From Branchiostoma floridae (Eukaryota > Chordata > Leptocardii > Amphioxiformes > Branchiostomatidae), in contig NC_049979.1 of assembly GCF_000003815.2 (NCBI RefSeq), forward strand, positions 7,457,105-7,521,104: a DNA stretch of 64,000 nt, in the 5' to 3' direction. The notes beneath the pieces are model-generated. The model searched no databases, was not told the DNA's origin, and was given only the letters and a program-made list of their open reading frames with translations. Positions 12,001-23,706 of this stretch are shown here, in pieces. Both the position numbers and the translations under genes were made by a program. Position 1 is the stretch's first letter. Every line of letters begins with the position of its first letter.

Positions 12001-12602
12001 ACTACAACAGCTAAAGTAGGAAGAAAACATGGTAAGATACACTTGAAGCATCTCAATATATTTTGAAACTTTAAAGAAATTTATATAACTTGCTTTTCAC
12101 TGTATGTTCATTTGTTGGTGTGATTCCTAAACATTAATTGGGTGCAATATCTCACAAAAATATTGAAGTATGGGAAGAGGTAAAGGTAACAAGATCCTAA
12201 AATAAGAGCTACAAAAGTACCTGCCAGTGCTGGGTCTAGGATGTACTTGTTCTTGATCCTGGACTTGAAAGCCCTCCTGAGGCACCCATGTTTCCTCACT
12301 AGTTCCTCCGTGGATGGCAGTGGAGGCAGTTGTGGTCCTGATGCCGACGTCCTTGCTGGGAGTAGGAGAACCCCAAGTCTATACTGTCCAACCGTACACA
12401 GTAACACATTTTTTGGTGTGACAGCATAGGCTGCAGAATACACCCATCTCACACCAGAGTTTCTGTGGCAGCTCAGGCTGTGACTGTGAGGCTGGGTCTC
12501 CTGGAGAAGTTTGGATGCCCCCAGTAACCTGCTGCACACCGTCTGCCTGCTGAGGTGGAGCGGCAGCATCATGACTGGAGACTTGCTGATAAACAGCCAC
12601 AT
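9083..12602 (-). CDS. TFB2M: Mitochondrial transcription factor B2 (dimethyladenosine transferase 2-like)
   Basis: Coding exons on the minus strand: 12602-12221, 12010-11945, 11768-11677, 11220-11073, 10858-10710, 10488-10396, 9806-9658, 9275-9083. Phases match at every junction, giving 423 aa (human about 396). TFB2M partners the mitochondrial RNA polymerase in promoter melting and descends from KsgA/Dim1 rRNA methyltransferases. Diagnostic segments are a basic mitochondrial-targeting-like N-terminus, the SAM motif ([15 protein letters not shown], about residues 143-157), LENDKLF, the family-specific [32 protein letters not shown] and the [10 protein letters not shown] segment. The classical motif IV N-[LI]-P-[YF] is absent, as in known TFB2M proteins. 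An AG acceptor lies two nucleotides before the start context (12607-12606), so the 5'UTR probably includes an upstream non-coding exon. The second acceptor of exon 2 (12001) keeps frame and is an alternative. It is convergent with the galaxin-like gene and divergent from the F-box gene. Confidence 0.93.
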
Positions 12603-12605
12603 GAT

Positions 12606-14135
12606 CTGAAGAAAGACAGAAAAGATAGTGTGCAACCCCATTATTCATACAAAACAAAGCGTCAAAATCTGTACAGAATATATTGCATTGCTTCCGTGAT
12701 AAATTTGAAACCAACAAGTTGCTCCTACATGTACTTCTACATACTACTGGTGTGTTCTACCTACTCAGCCTTTCCCAAATGGCTTGATCTTTTGTTGTTC
12801 TGGGAGAAAGCTGCCTCTTGCATGTCAATGTTACCAAGGAGGAAACAATAAGTCATTCACAGAGATCAGAATGCATGTGAGGCAACAAAAATTTTAGGTT
12901 ATGTGTCAAAGCAAGGAGCTTTTCTGATAAAAGCTCCTTGGTCAAAGGTAAAGGCCTCGAAATTGAAAACAGTCATTGTCTCGACTATTGTTCCGATTTG
13001 CATAACAACGTCCAGGTGGGTTTTGTTTTCTTTTTCCAGACCTTTACCTTTGACATATTTCCTAGAATTCCTGTTGCCACACATGCGTCCTGATCTGTGT
13101 GAATGGGCTTATAACCTTCCTGATGTAACTGATGTCCTGAGGAACTTTTTGTAACAACATCAACATACTTACAGAGGCATGTTGTATTGAGACATGGCAT
13201 TAAACAAATCACAAGGAAAAACTGTGATATGGAATTTGATGTGAACCGGCTTACCGAAAGCTGATACTAACAATCAGTCGTCCGATGAAGGGGATTATAC
13301 AACTTGGTCCAAAATTATGACTCCAAGCTCCTCCTTGCCAAGTCGTAACATACCCCCCTCCCCAACTCCGCTCTGTACCGTTGTCCTCCACCAGATCAAT
13401 ATATAAACCCTAAACTGACTGTTTAAAACGTCTGTACACAGCCTATAGGCAACATGTTGCTTTAAGACTTATGTAACGCAAACAACACACGAGAAAAGTG
13501 GATCACAGATCATCAAAATCTAAGAAGACGCGCAGTCGACCAGGGTGATCGGGTCAGAGTTCGTGCGTAACTTTTGACCTCAGAATAGAAACACCGCATC
13601 AAAATATATCTGACATATGGTAACGTTAAGAACCTTTGAAAGATATTATGGGCATTAAGTAACATACATTAAGCGCTCAAAAATATGAAAAATGTTGACT
13701 GTTGCTCATTTTTCTTTATTTTAAGAACACATTTTACATAGTAGCGTACAATTTGTGTATATTGTGTTACATGTGTTTAGCTGCTGTCTTTAACCGGAAA
13801 TAGAAGTTTAGTTCATCACCACAGCCTGTCGATGTGGTGGCGCGATTTTTGAACTGAACAAATCTCACTGCACTAGCTACCGCTGAAGTTTGGTGGAAAC
13901 CTTTTACGTAAGCGTCATTTGAGTCGACTTTTCGCTTCACCACTGCTTCGTCAACCCGTTCCTCGGCGGAAACTATAAACGTGGACTTGGCCGACGCAGC
14001 TTGGAAAAGGTTTTGCTCTGACTCTGATAAGTGATATAGATCTGAGCAAGAGAGTCGTCACGACTGATCAAGATCGATATCAGGATGACACGATAAGTTT
14101 AAACATAGTAAAACAACGCCCTGTCCGGATCCAAC
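12606..14135. promoter_or_regulatory. Head-to-head intergenic region between TFB2M and the F-box/LRR gene
   Basis: About 1.5 kb separates divergent coding starts at 12602 (-) and 14136 (+). It probably contains both promoters and a non-coding TFB2M 5' exon. It includes a hairpin at 12914-12940 (11-bp arms AAGGAGCTTTT/AAAAGCTCCTT) and an inverted pair AAAGGTAAAGG (about 12944) / CCTTTACCTTT (about 13044). No TATA box is evident near either start. Confidence 0.45.
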
Positions 14136-17100
14136 ATGCCCAACGCAAAGGGCAGTGTTGTTCACAGAATGAAAAGGAAGCATATGCTGGGTCCGTGCGG
14201 TATTTGTGCCGGGGAATTATGTGATAATGTTGGCAAAGTTCGTCCTACCAACGCACGTGTGACAAGACAGGCCGCCAGAGAGGTGAGAAAAGGTTAACGT
14301 TTTGTATCTATGAGAGCTATATCAATTTTGCTACGATTGGCTACATTCTAACTGTAAAAAATATCTGTTTTGTTGTCATGTTTTGTTGTCTTTTCTTTCC
14401 AGAAGCTGATGCTTTGTGTATATGTTATTGTTCTTAATAAACAATAACGTTATAATTAATTATAAAAAATCTAACGTTAACTTACATCGTTAGTAATTTG
14501 ATTTAGAACAATTTAATATTATTTTCTAAAACATAAACCTAATAACACTTTATAACGTTGATTGGTTGACATATATGGAAAGACAGGTTATTCTAGATTA
14601 ATTGTATAATATTCTCAAGATTATTGGCATGAATTTGTGATAGAGTTAAATGATGTGGAATATCAATTAATGAATATGAATGAATGATTATAATTCAATT
14701 TAAGTCAATGATTAGTATAACTTATATTTGTGACTAACTGAGAGCTTGTTGATTGATGAATATTTGTTAAGATAGAAATGAAATGATGGTTATGTACTGT
14801 ACTCTCCAGAAAGAGCTGTCTGCCTGTGTTTGTCTTGGAATGCTGGGAGAAGACAACCTTCTGCACATCTTCAACTGCCTGTGTCTGAGGGACCTCATGA
14901 AGTAGGTTTGTCAGGTTGTAATGTGTCATGAAGGAGTCATGATATAGTAATTAGTAAATGGAACTTACATACATGAGCATGGAAGCTCATCTGTGTACAT
15001 GTGTTGGTACTTAGTAGTTAACAAAGTAATGTTACAGAGTTCAAATTGTGTTGGAACAAATTTTAAACTCTGTGCTAAAAACTTAAACACAGACTTTGTT
15101 TGATATATAGGTAATGAAAATCATGCCCAGTGTGTGGATACAAATGCATCTCAGCTTTTAGGCTCTTCACACCTAGGGCGTCTTATCACACAAGGAGGTT
15201 AAAAAAGACATGATCACACCTAAGACTCCGTTGACAACATCATATCTCATTCCATGCAATTGACATTCGTGACAGATGGAGGACAAAGATATCCCTTTGC
15301 AATTGTGTACATGTATTGACATGGTCCAGACTAGTTCTTGTAATACTAGTTAACGGGAGGGGGCCATACTTCGACAGGGGTCCAAATTTCGACAGGTTTT
15401 AAAAATCATTGTTGCGGAGAAATGCATAGATGCCTGCACATGAGAAGTACACTAGCTGTAGACTAAACCTTGTTGTAAATAACTACAAAGACGGGGTATG
15501 TGTCGAAGTTAGCAAGTCCCACAGATAACGATTGAAAAACTTGCTCAAGTTTGACGCCTTCCGTGCAAGTTGACGAGCGAACGTATCGAGACCATGGCCC
15601 GGGAAACTCTTGAATTATTCTTCGCAAAATACGACATGTGAAAAAATACCACCACACATAGAAATGATGTTTATTAGCCTTCCGAAAAATAATATCTGTG
15701 TTCTGTTCTGCCTTTAACTGGGTTGGATAAACGGAGCTAAAATGATGCCACAATGTTCACGCAGTCGGGGCCCCGCCATTTTACTATCACGCACGAAGGC
15801 GGGCGAGCAATGCTCAACACGATGAACTCAGTCAACCCGTCCGTCGAGCGACAACCATTAAAGAAAAATCGATCCCTACCGACTAAAAAATCCTGTAGCC
15901 ATTTCTGCTGCCAAAAGACAGGATGAAAAGGCGATCAAGGAAGCCGAAAAGCGAAAATGCCATCACAGTACAACGTAACAATGCGCTGCCGTTTTGCGGC
16001 AAGTTGGTCTCACCGTGAGAGGTAAACGTTTTAACACACCGTATTTGAATAAGTCGCGTAATACAAAATATGACCCATATATGGTACAAAAAAATTATAA
16101 TGAAGACTTTTAGTGCTATTCTATTTGCATAAGTTGTTTAAAAATGCACGGCGATGGTCTGGTTGTTACTATGTCGGAGTTTGGACCCCTTTTTTGTGTT
16201 GGAACGTTCTGCTAGGACGCAAGCCCAAAACCTGCCGTAAGTTTCGTGCGCTGTCAAAGTACAGTGCGGAACGCTACTGTCAAATGAAATATATATCTGT
16301 ACAGCTTCAATAACAGTTATATGGATGTATACAAGATCTTAACTTGTTTTTGATGAGTTCACTGTAAAATGTACATTGACAAAAGCCATGCGCATCCACT
16401 TAGAACGGGTGTCGAAGTATGGCCCCCTCCCGTTAACCATAATAACTCTGTCATTTAATCATTCTCTCTCTTTTTTTCATCCACAGTGTTAGCAGGACAT
16501 GCAAGAAGTTTAAAAAGTTAGCACATACAAAACATCTGGTGAGACCTTTGAACTATCATTACAATGATGGTATTATTACATTTTACTGCTGAAACTTTAA
16601 CACTTCAGTTTCAAATACACCTTTGCATTCTTAGTAGTACAGTTATCTTTTACCTCAATTGACAGTACACAGTCCTGGTACCTTTGTAAATGAAAAATGT
16701 CCATCAATTTGTAATTGTAGCATCAAGATGAAACTGACATGTTTGGTACGTCTTTGCAAGTGTAGTGGGTGAATGGTCCAAACAATATGTAAGATTTCTG
16801 TCTCCATTACTGCAGTGGACGGATGTTTCTCTGAGGGATACAAGTATCCATGACTGGCCAGGAGCTGTTAAAATGTTCATCAAGTTCAGCACCATAAGAC
16901 TGGTAAAAACTTTTTTCTTACGTCGACTGATTTCACCAGCAAAATGCATCGCATATTTCTACCTGTGTGGTACCTCCCCATGGCCAGCCACATTCTTTTT
17001 GTTCTGATTTGTCAACATCCCTTCTTAATGTACATAATTTGCCCAGCAGAACTTCTGCCCCTATCCCATCATAAGGAACCTTCCTAACAAAGTTTGTCCA

Positions 17101-20100
17101 TTATTTGAAGGTTAACCTCAACTCTTTTGCACTTTCAGGATCTTATCTGGATCTGGCCTGTAAACATACATGTTACCATTTTCCCTTATCCTCCGATCAT
17201 ACTGGCCCTGTCACACATCGACTCCCTCAGGCAGCTGCACTTTGTGGACCAACCCTTGCCTGTATGTATACTGGAGGAAGTGCCACGATTTCTACCACAC
17301 CTGGAGACACTGGTTGCCAAGAGGATTGTCTGTTCTGAATATGCATCCAGGTGAGATATGCAGTAGGTGTTAATGGCATGTGGACCCAGAGTATTGGGAT
17401 TAGTACTAGCAATCATTTACTTTTTATCTTGTCTACTACTAGTATAGGCTATAGGGAGAATAGCTTGCCACCCTCAGGAAATTCAGCCTTCATGGGGGTT
17501 TATTGGACTGTGCTATGTCTGAGGGCTCACTCTCGTAGCTGATAATGCACCATACTTTTGCCACCAAAGTCTACAATCCATAAACTCTTAGGAGGGGTCG
17601 GTGAAGGCTAACTTCTTATCCCTATCTGTTTGCTTGCTTGCTGGTTGGATAGATGGATGTTTACTAAGTGCTATAAATAAAGGTGGTTGCATTTTCTTTT
17701 ACATGAATGCCTCAACATATGTACAGAAGTCCTCAGCAGTGAAAACATTTAGTCATGCATGTGCCTGTTTGGAGGAATTCACCTGCATGTATTTCAGAAC
17801 TAGCCCCACCCCGCTGGACTTTGGGAAGTTCTGCAGCATGAGGAATCTGCGGCAGCTGCAGTTGAAGGGAGTCTGTGGGATCAGGTTACCAGCGTTCTCC
17901 TTCAGTAGACGTCTGAATGAACTGTCCAAACTCACCAACCTGCGTGTCCTGGTAGGCTCACCTACTGTCCTGTAGCTACTGTAACTATTTACACACAACA
18001 TTGTATTTCCAGAGGTAAATATTTCTGAAGAGGATATAGAAGATACTTTGTGGTACATTGAAGCCATGAAAAAATTGTATTGTCACTGTGTCCAGCTCCC
18101 CAAATAAGGACATTCCCCGGGAACTGGCTGTTCCGGGGAGGGACCCCACCCCACTGATCACTCGCAGCACACGCGCTACTCATTTTATATTTTTTGGGGG
18201 GCACGAACGTAGGGCGGCACACGCAAAATTTAGAACAGGAGATTTTGGAACGCGACCCGTTCTTGCTCTAGAAATGTGTCAGAAATAATTGATTCTATTT
18301 TCGGTACTGAAAAAGAAAGACGCAACTGCTAGTAACAGCCGCTGTTTATCAACGCCGCTCCCCAAATATTCGCCGGAAATCTTATACATTTTGGCTGTTC
18401 CGGGGAGAGATCCCACCCCGCTAATCACGTGCGGGCAAGGCCCTCTCGTGTCTGTGTTTACATTTCCGCGGGGATCCCGGGTGGGAGGGGCTGCGAGCCA
18501 GCGGTACGGCGGGCCGGTGCTGTAAAACACCTCCCTTCGAGTTGATAACTTCCTGAAACAGCAAAGGCGCGTGCTTGGCGCGTGCCTATGTATTTTTACT
18601 ACGATATTTTTCTTTTTTCCCCCATTTTTTTGCCGCTACGCTGGATGAAAAAGCAGCGTAGCGGGCTCTTTACAGCGTCATTTTCCCAGCCCACAGCATA
18701 TCAGCCCGCTATGCTGAAAAGGCCTGGCGAGAACACTGATTGAACAAGCCTGTAAAGTAAGAAGATATTTCACCAGTTGGTTGTATCAAGGAGGTTTTAT
18801 GATATTTTTTATATCTCAGTTTTTTTTAATGGTTAAGAAAGCCAAGAACATGTCAAAATAGTGTGATCATAAATAATGATTGTGATGTTGATTTAGATAC
18901 TGTGTAACTAAACACTGTTAGTGTTACAGTAGCAAACAGCAGATTGCCTTTATGTTGCAGTCCCTAACCACACTGCGAGATGTTCCTGCCAACATGTCTT
19001 TATGTTGCAGTCCCTAACCACACTGCAAGATGTTCCCGCCAACATGTTTGACTTCCTGTCATCCTTGGTTCATCTCCACACGTTAAGGCTGGGGAACTGC
19101 ACACACTGGGACCTGGAGGTAATGTACCACAGGGCTGGGTGTTTCTGTATTATGCCATGATTCATGAATAATCTGTGTATGGGTTCATCCAACTGCATTG
19201 TGTAAGGTACATCTGCAGGTGTAAAGATAGTTTGAAGCCCAAGTTCAGGGGCAGATTCTGTACACAGTTCTTCTCGAACGTACAAGTGAACAATACAAAC
19301 ATAAATCCAGTATTGATACTTTTGAGTTATTGATTCTCCCCTGTGAGATCAATACTCTTCTCATTTTACTGTCCATCAGGTGTACCAGAACTTAGGTCAG
19401 CTGACAGGTCTGGAGTATCTGTACCTGGAGAACAGTGGTGCCAGTCCCGACATCTGCGTGGCACTCAGGAACCTCACACAGTCAGTACTGTACTATGTAC
19501 AACTTCAATAGACAATGCTAAATGTAAGGTAAATGCATATGTAAGCTGCATTTAAGTTTATGAGCAAAGCTTTTCCAAACTAACTTCTAAGTTTTTGCCA
19601 ATATGTGACTGGCTAGCCTCTCAAAAGATGTTTTGCAAGAATAATGTTTTGCTCAACAAGGATCAAATGGAAACAAACGTAATGACACGTTTTTTTTTAA
19701 TTTTGGAATATCTTGTCTTCCAGATCTGTATCTGTAACATTATAACTGATAATATCAAACCACTCATTGCAGACTGGTAGTTGAAATTTGTGAACATTTG
19801 CTAGTCTTCACATGTGGACAATATTCTTCCTGTTCAGAGTACGAGTAGGCTTAACCAAGGTTTGTTTGTCAGTTGTACTTTTATCTCCCCAGTACTTACC
19901 AGTCAAATGACTAGTTTCCAGCTCAGGAGAATACAGTGTTTTTTGATTCTTTAGGCTGAAGGTCCTGGAACTGGTCATCTTCATGTTGCCTGCAGACCTG
20001 TCAATCATCCTTCCCAGCCTGCCTCTCCTACACACTGTGGTTCTTGTTCCTCACATGGAGGATGAAGTAAGTGTTGTGCATATTACAGTATGTTTTGTTT

Positions 20101-21140
20101 TGTCACAATGCCCTGCAATGCTCATGCGGCTGTATCTCTTCTTATAAACATTAGAGAAATTACTTTTAACCAGAAATTTCATCTCTATTGCTAGAAGTTA
20201 CTCTTGAACTAGTTGCGTGTTTAATGCGACAAACAAACGTGACATCACGACAGCACTGGATTGTTCATTCCTTGTCAAAGACAGCTGGTGCTGTTTAGTA
20301 AAAAAATTTGGGTGAGTCCAATTTTTTTGCTGGATATTACAGTTTAACTAGTTCAAGAAATGACTTTTATGAGAATTGGTTTTTGCCTGTAGCTCCTGAC
20401 TATTTTGTTTCAGGAGTGCAATCAGTTGACAAAATAGTTGTTTTTCTTAATGACATGTGAACATTCATTAAAGCTCTTTTGCCTGCGCGATGGATTTACA
20501 GGGTAATGACGGTTAAGACATAAACCTAAAGCTGTCCAATCTCAAGACTATTTTCCCCTCCACACAGATGGGTGAGGTGAACTGTAACTGCCTGAGTATC
20601 ATCCAGTCTCTCCGGTCTTGTAGTCAGTTAAAGAAGCTGAGGTGGGGCATCATAACGCACCATGATCATCTCTCTAACACTGATGACAACACAGAGTCCA
20701 TTCCTGTCCCACGTGACTGTGTGCCATGGAATACAACCCATGAGCAGTTGTGGCAAACAGGATTGGGTGGAGGTAAAGACGCAGATTCCTCAGGTAATGA
20801 AGGCAATGCCAGTAAACTTACAGATCAACAGATTGGGTACAGATCATCCACTCATATGATGAAACTTAGGAGTTCTGCTACTAAGGACACTGGCAGTGCA
20901 TTTGCAGGCAAGAAGGTAGAACATACAGATGAGGACAAACCTAAGCATGTTGCCCCTGTGAACAGACCCTCCCACAGAGGAAGTGATGATGATGTGTCAT
21001 GTTCCACCTCTTCTGATTCAGGAGAAGGAACGTTACTTGTAAGTGTGAACCAGCTGAACAGGGCACTGAAGCCCCTGTTCCCCACAACTGACGTCTCAGT
21101 GTCTAGGTTATATGTAGCTGAACTACCTCTATGTTGCTGA
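14136..21140 (+). CDS. F-box and leucine-rich-repeat protein
   Basis: Exons: 14136-14282, 14810-14901, 16487-16538, 16816-16902, 17139-17350, 17798-17951, 19011-19118, 19380-19480, 19955-20066, 20568-21140. All junction phases agree, giving 545 aa. The F-box spans about residues 61-105 (LGEDNLLHIFNCLCLRDLMN, then VSRTCKKFKKL) and would bind Skp1 in an SCF ubiquitin ligase. Later exons carry LRR-like LxxLxL patterns: LRQLHFVD, LRQLQLKGV, LHTLRLGNC, LEYLYLENS, LKVLELV, LKKLRWG. The last exon adds a Ser/Asp-rich, probably disordered tail. The N-terminus is basic, with CGIC-type cysteines. Exon 2 must end at 14901, since reading on gives an in-frame TAG. Exon 7 must use the second of two duplicated acceptors. 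I cannot assign a vertebrate FBXL orthologue; the substrate is unknown. Confidence 0.85.
15354..16432. mobile_element. TTAA-flanked DNA transposon (piggyBac-like, non-autonomous) in F-box intron 2
   Basis: Perfect 23-bp terminal inverted repeats (15354-15376 and 16410-16432; outer 20 bases cgggagggggccatacttcg) are directly bounded by TTAA at 15350-15353 and 16433-16436. Subterminal inverted copies of GGGGTCCAAA lie at about 15378 and 16180. Total length is 1079 bp. No transposase is recognisable. TTAA target duplication is the hallmark of piggyBac-type insertion, but the terminal bases are not the usual CCCT/CAC, so the superfamily is tentative. Confidence 0.8.
18096..18540. repeat. GC-rich repeat with two diverged direct copies in F-box intron 6
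   Basis: CTCCCCAAATA (18096 and 18358) and GGCTGTTCCGGGGAG (about 18127 and 18393), followed by an A-CCCACCCC-CT-ATCAC segment, recur in the same order about 265 bp apart. Base composition differs from the AT-rich surroundings, which suggests inserted mobile DNA of unknown class. Confidence 0.45.
18948..19047 (+). repeat. 50-bp tandem duplication of a 3' splice site plus exon start
   Basis: Units 18948-18997 and 18998-19047 differ at only two bases. Each contains CTTTATGTTGCAG, a full acceptor, followed by the first 37 bases of exon 7. Using the first AG (18960) in phase 0 reaches an in-frame TAA within 20 codons. Only the second AG (19010) continues the LRR protein. Confidence 0.92.
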
Positions 21141-21544
21141 ATCAACAAAAACCACCACTCAGCACACATGCTACAGCATTGTAACTTTATTCTGACAGCA
21201 ATGTAAAGAGTGCAATTCACTGTGAAAACTTTAATACGAGTTTAAAAGATGTAAAAACTATTACCAAAGGAGGCGTGGTGTTAATCTTGGTTGCATAGAC
21301 GGATTTCAAATACTTTTGCTACAAGATGTATAATTCATCATTAGAATCTGAGAGTGTGTGGCATTGATAAAACATGAAGGCGGTTGCTTGTGTCCTAAGC
21401 ACTTCTCATGCTGACCTAGCCTCATAAACAAATACCGATGGAGTACTTCCTATCTATTTTGCTTACGTCTCAAAAGAGTTATTTGCAAAAGTTACACTTG
21501 TCTTGTGTTAACATTTTTGCTTTGTGTACAGCAATGCAGTTTGG
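21141..21544. other. 3' flank of the F-box/LRR gene
   Basis: No gene-like frame follows the stop at 21138-21140. It presumably contains the F-box gene 3'UTR. No canonical AATAAA was noticed. Confidence 0.35.
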
Positions 21545-21759
21545 ATACTGTAAATGCAGAAATGTTCAGGGTTGATTAATGTTCGCGGTTTTCGTGGTGA
21601 CCACTTCATCGCAAACTTAAAACCACCGCAAAAATTTTTCTATTATGGTATTAGACTGCAGTCTATGGTGTTACCGCGAACTTAAAACCACTGCAAAAAA
21701 GTCCTTTGCCCCAATACCGCGAAATTAAATCCCCGCAAACTTAAATGCATTTACAGTAT
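21545..21759. mobile_element. MITE with TA-bounded terminal inverted repeats (GTTCGCGGTTTTCG family)
   Basis: Ends are ATACTGTAAATGCA (21545-21558) and TGCATTTACAGTAT (21746-21759), perfect inverted complements, consistent with CTGTAAATGCA TIRs inside a TA duplication. The interior has repeated CGCGAACTTAAAACCAC / CGCAAACTTAAAACCAC motifs and a TGCAGTCTA segment. It is 215 bp long. I recall similar sequences as abundant in lancelet genomes, but cannot check that here. Confidence 0.75.
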
Positions 21760-21769
21760 GTTGACATGT

Positions 21770-23706
21770 TTAGTAGAAGAGGTCAGCGAGGTCGTAGTCC
21801 CCATGGTAGTAGATGAGCATGTAGTTGACCCGCCGCCCGTACTCGTGGTAACTGTAGTCCAGGTATTCTGGGCTGATGTACTGACAGACCTGGAGAAAAG
21901 CACATGGACTTTAGACATACAGGTGTTGTACTGTTGTGTGACATTCTCATTGAAAGTCTTAAGCATTGAATATGGATGTATATGTCTTCTTTTTTAAGGA
22001 GTTTGCTCAGTGCAAGGCCATTGACCACTTCTAGGCACTGAGCTACCCTCACTGTAGCAGCATCTCTTCACTTTTAGTCCGAAACAGCTTCGGCAAGTTC
22101 GACTATCTGTCTTAATAGGCAAAGCAGGGGCTGCTCGGGAAATTGCCTACCCCATGTAGCCGGAATGGTTTGATCCACTCACTGGGAAGGACTCATACTC
22201 TTTTCGATAAGTGCTGGAGGTTCTTTTACGTGCCCGGGGTGTGGCTCTCCCCGAACACGGAACCTCCATTTAACGTCCTATCCGAGGTGCTCGTTTTTAC
22301 CTGAGTAAAGTGAGGAAAGTCGTGTAAAGTGCCTTTCCCAAGGGCACAAGATCGGCGACATGGCAGGTTTTGAACTCGGGACCTCTTGGGCCTGAGACCA
22401 AAGCGCTGCCAATTACGAGAAGACCAATGGGGTGGTCATAAAATGTTGTCTATCTGGACAGGTGGTCGCTATCAGCACTATTCTATGCTTGTGTAGATGA
22501 AAAAAATATCTACAATACCACTGAATGCACATTGATCATGTTATATAGAGATCCGTACATGCTTGTGTATTAAAGAGTCTGCAGATACTAGACAGATGTT
22601 TTTCACCTGTCTCTCAGCACAGCAGGCATCAGGTGCGTGATCCACCACCTCAGGTACCGTCTCCAGGTAACAGTGCCGGGATACTAACTCCTTGTAGAAG
22701 AATACATCTCGGTCTTCTGCCGCCGGAATACACCTGGGTAGATTCAAGCAAGCAGAATTTTGGATAAAATCTTGTAACACTGAAAGTACCACAACTAATT
22801 TTCATCCTGCACCGATCTCATACTTGGAATTGTGATTTTTAAAAACTTATTGACGTTTCCGTCAGGAAAGTTGAATAGAAGTTTTTAAAACTTGAAAATA
22901 TCACACTCACCTTGTACATACGGCCTCTCCATAGCTACAGGTGCACATTCGGCACTTCTCGAACTCGACCCACGTGTCACCCTCCTTATTCCTCCATTCC
23001 GGACAGGCTAGGGATGGACCATGGCGTGAGACGAATATCCTCTATGTTTTTTTTATTCACCTTGACAGACGTAGTGCTTCATCTATGTTTGCACCTGCCA
23101 CTTGCATAAGCGATCAATTGCAATGCAAGTTAAAAGTATAGCAGACTTTGGGTCAACTTCAGCATTTTGGATTTGAGTTTTTGGTGTAAGCACAGGTACT
23201 AGCTGTCTACTTTTTAGGGTGTTCACGACATACCCCTAATCTATATGTATTACACATCGTATATTTGTCCGTCAAGTCAAAGGATTGTCTTTGCAATGAA
23301 CGTCACAGTAATACTACCCTTATCATAATACTGGCACCATTCATCAAGTGGCACTGTTCATTATTAACTAGGAATCTTTAAGCTAAAATTGCAGGAACGT
23401 TGTGTGAGTTGGTAGCTACTTACGAACTCGTGGGATCGGCTGAAACCCCGAACCTGACCCCTCGAAATCTGCCGACCCTTCCAGTTCTGCCGACCCTTCG
23501 TACTCGACGAAAATCTGCGGGTCCGGCGTCGTGACTTCGGGCGCGCTCGGTTCGGTCCCGAACACTTCCAAGCCGAACAGTTCGTCGACCCAGTCCGGCG
23601 GGAATGTGAAAGATAGGGAGTTTTCCTCTGGCGGCGGGTCAGGAGAAGGTGCGGCCCAGCACTGGCTGCACAGGACGGCCAGAAGGATGGCGAAGAACGG
23701 CATCAT
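21770..23706 (-). CDS. Small secreted VWC-like (von Willebrand factor C) protein with tyrosine-rich tail
   Basis: Exons on the minus strand: 23706-23424, 23007-22911, 22733-22607, 21889-21770 (TAA). Phases 1, 2, 0 all match; 208 aa. Residues 1-19 form a signal peptide (FFAILLAVLCSQCWAA). Residues 20-94 are acidic and Ser/Pro/Glu-rich. From about residue 96, ten cysteines follow the VWC order: C, a TW tryptophan, CxxCxC, CxxC, C, CC, C. The last 39 residues hold ten tyrosines, many beside Asp/Glu. VWC modules typically bind BMP/TGF-beta ligands or matrix. Microseminoproteins, another small secreted Cys-rich family, are the alternative. The ligand is unknown. Confidence 0.72.
22075..22430 (-). 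mobile_element. tRNA-derived SINE with conserved central domain, in an intron of the VWC-like gene
   Basis: Read on the minus strand: an A-box-like TTGGCAGCGCTTTGG, a B-box-like GAGTTCAAAACCTG, then CTTGGGAAAGGCACTT, then GGATAGGACGTTAAATGGAG, and CACGTAAAAGAACC with a CACTTATCGAAAAGAGTA tail. The B-box-to-body part is shared with 3105-3225. The central part resembles deeply conserved SINE domains that I remember from other marine animals; I cannot name the exact domain class. Confidence 0.7.
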
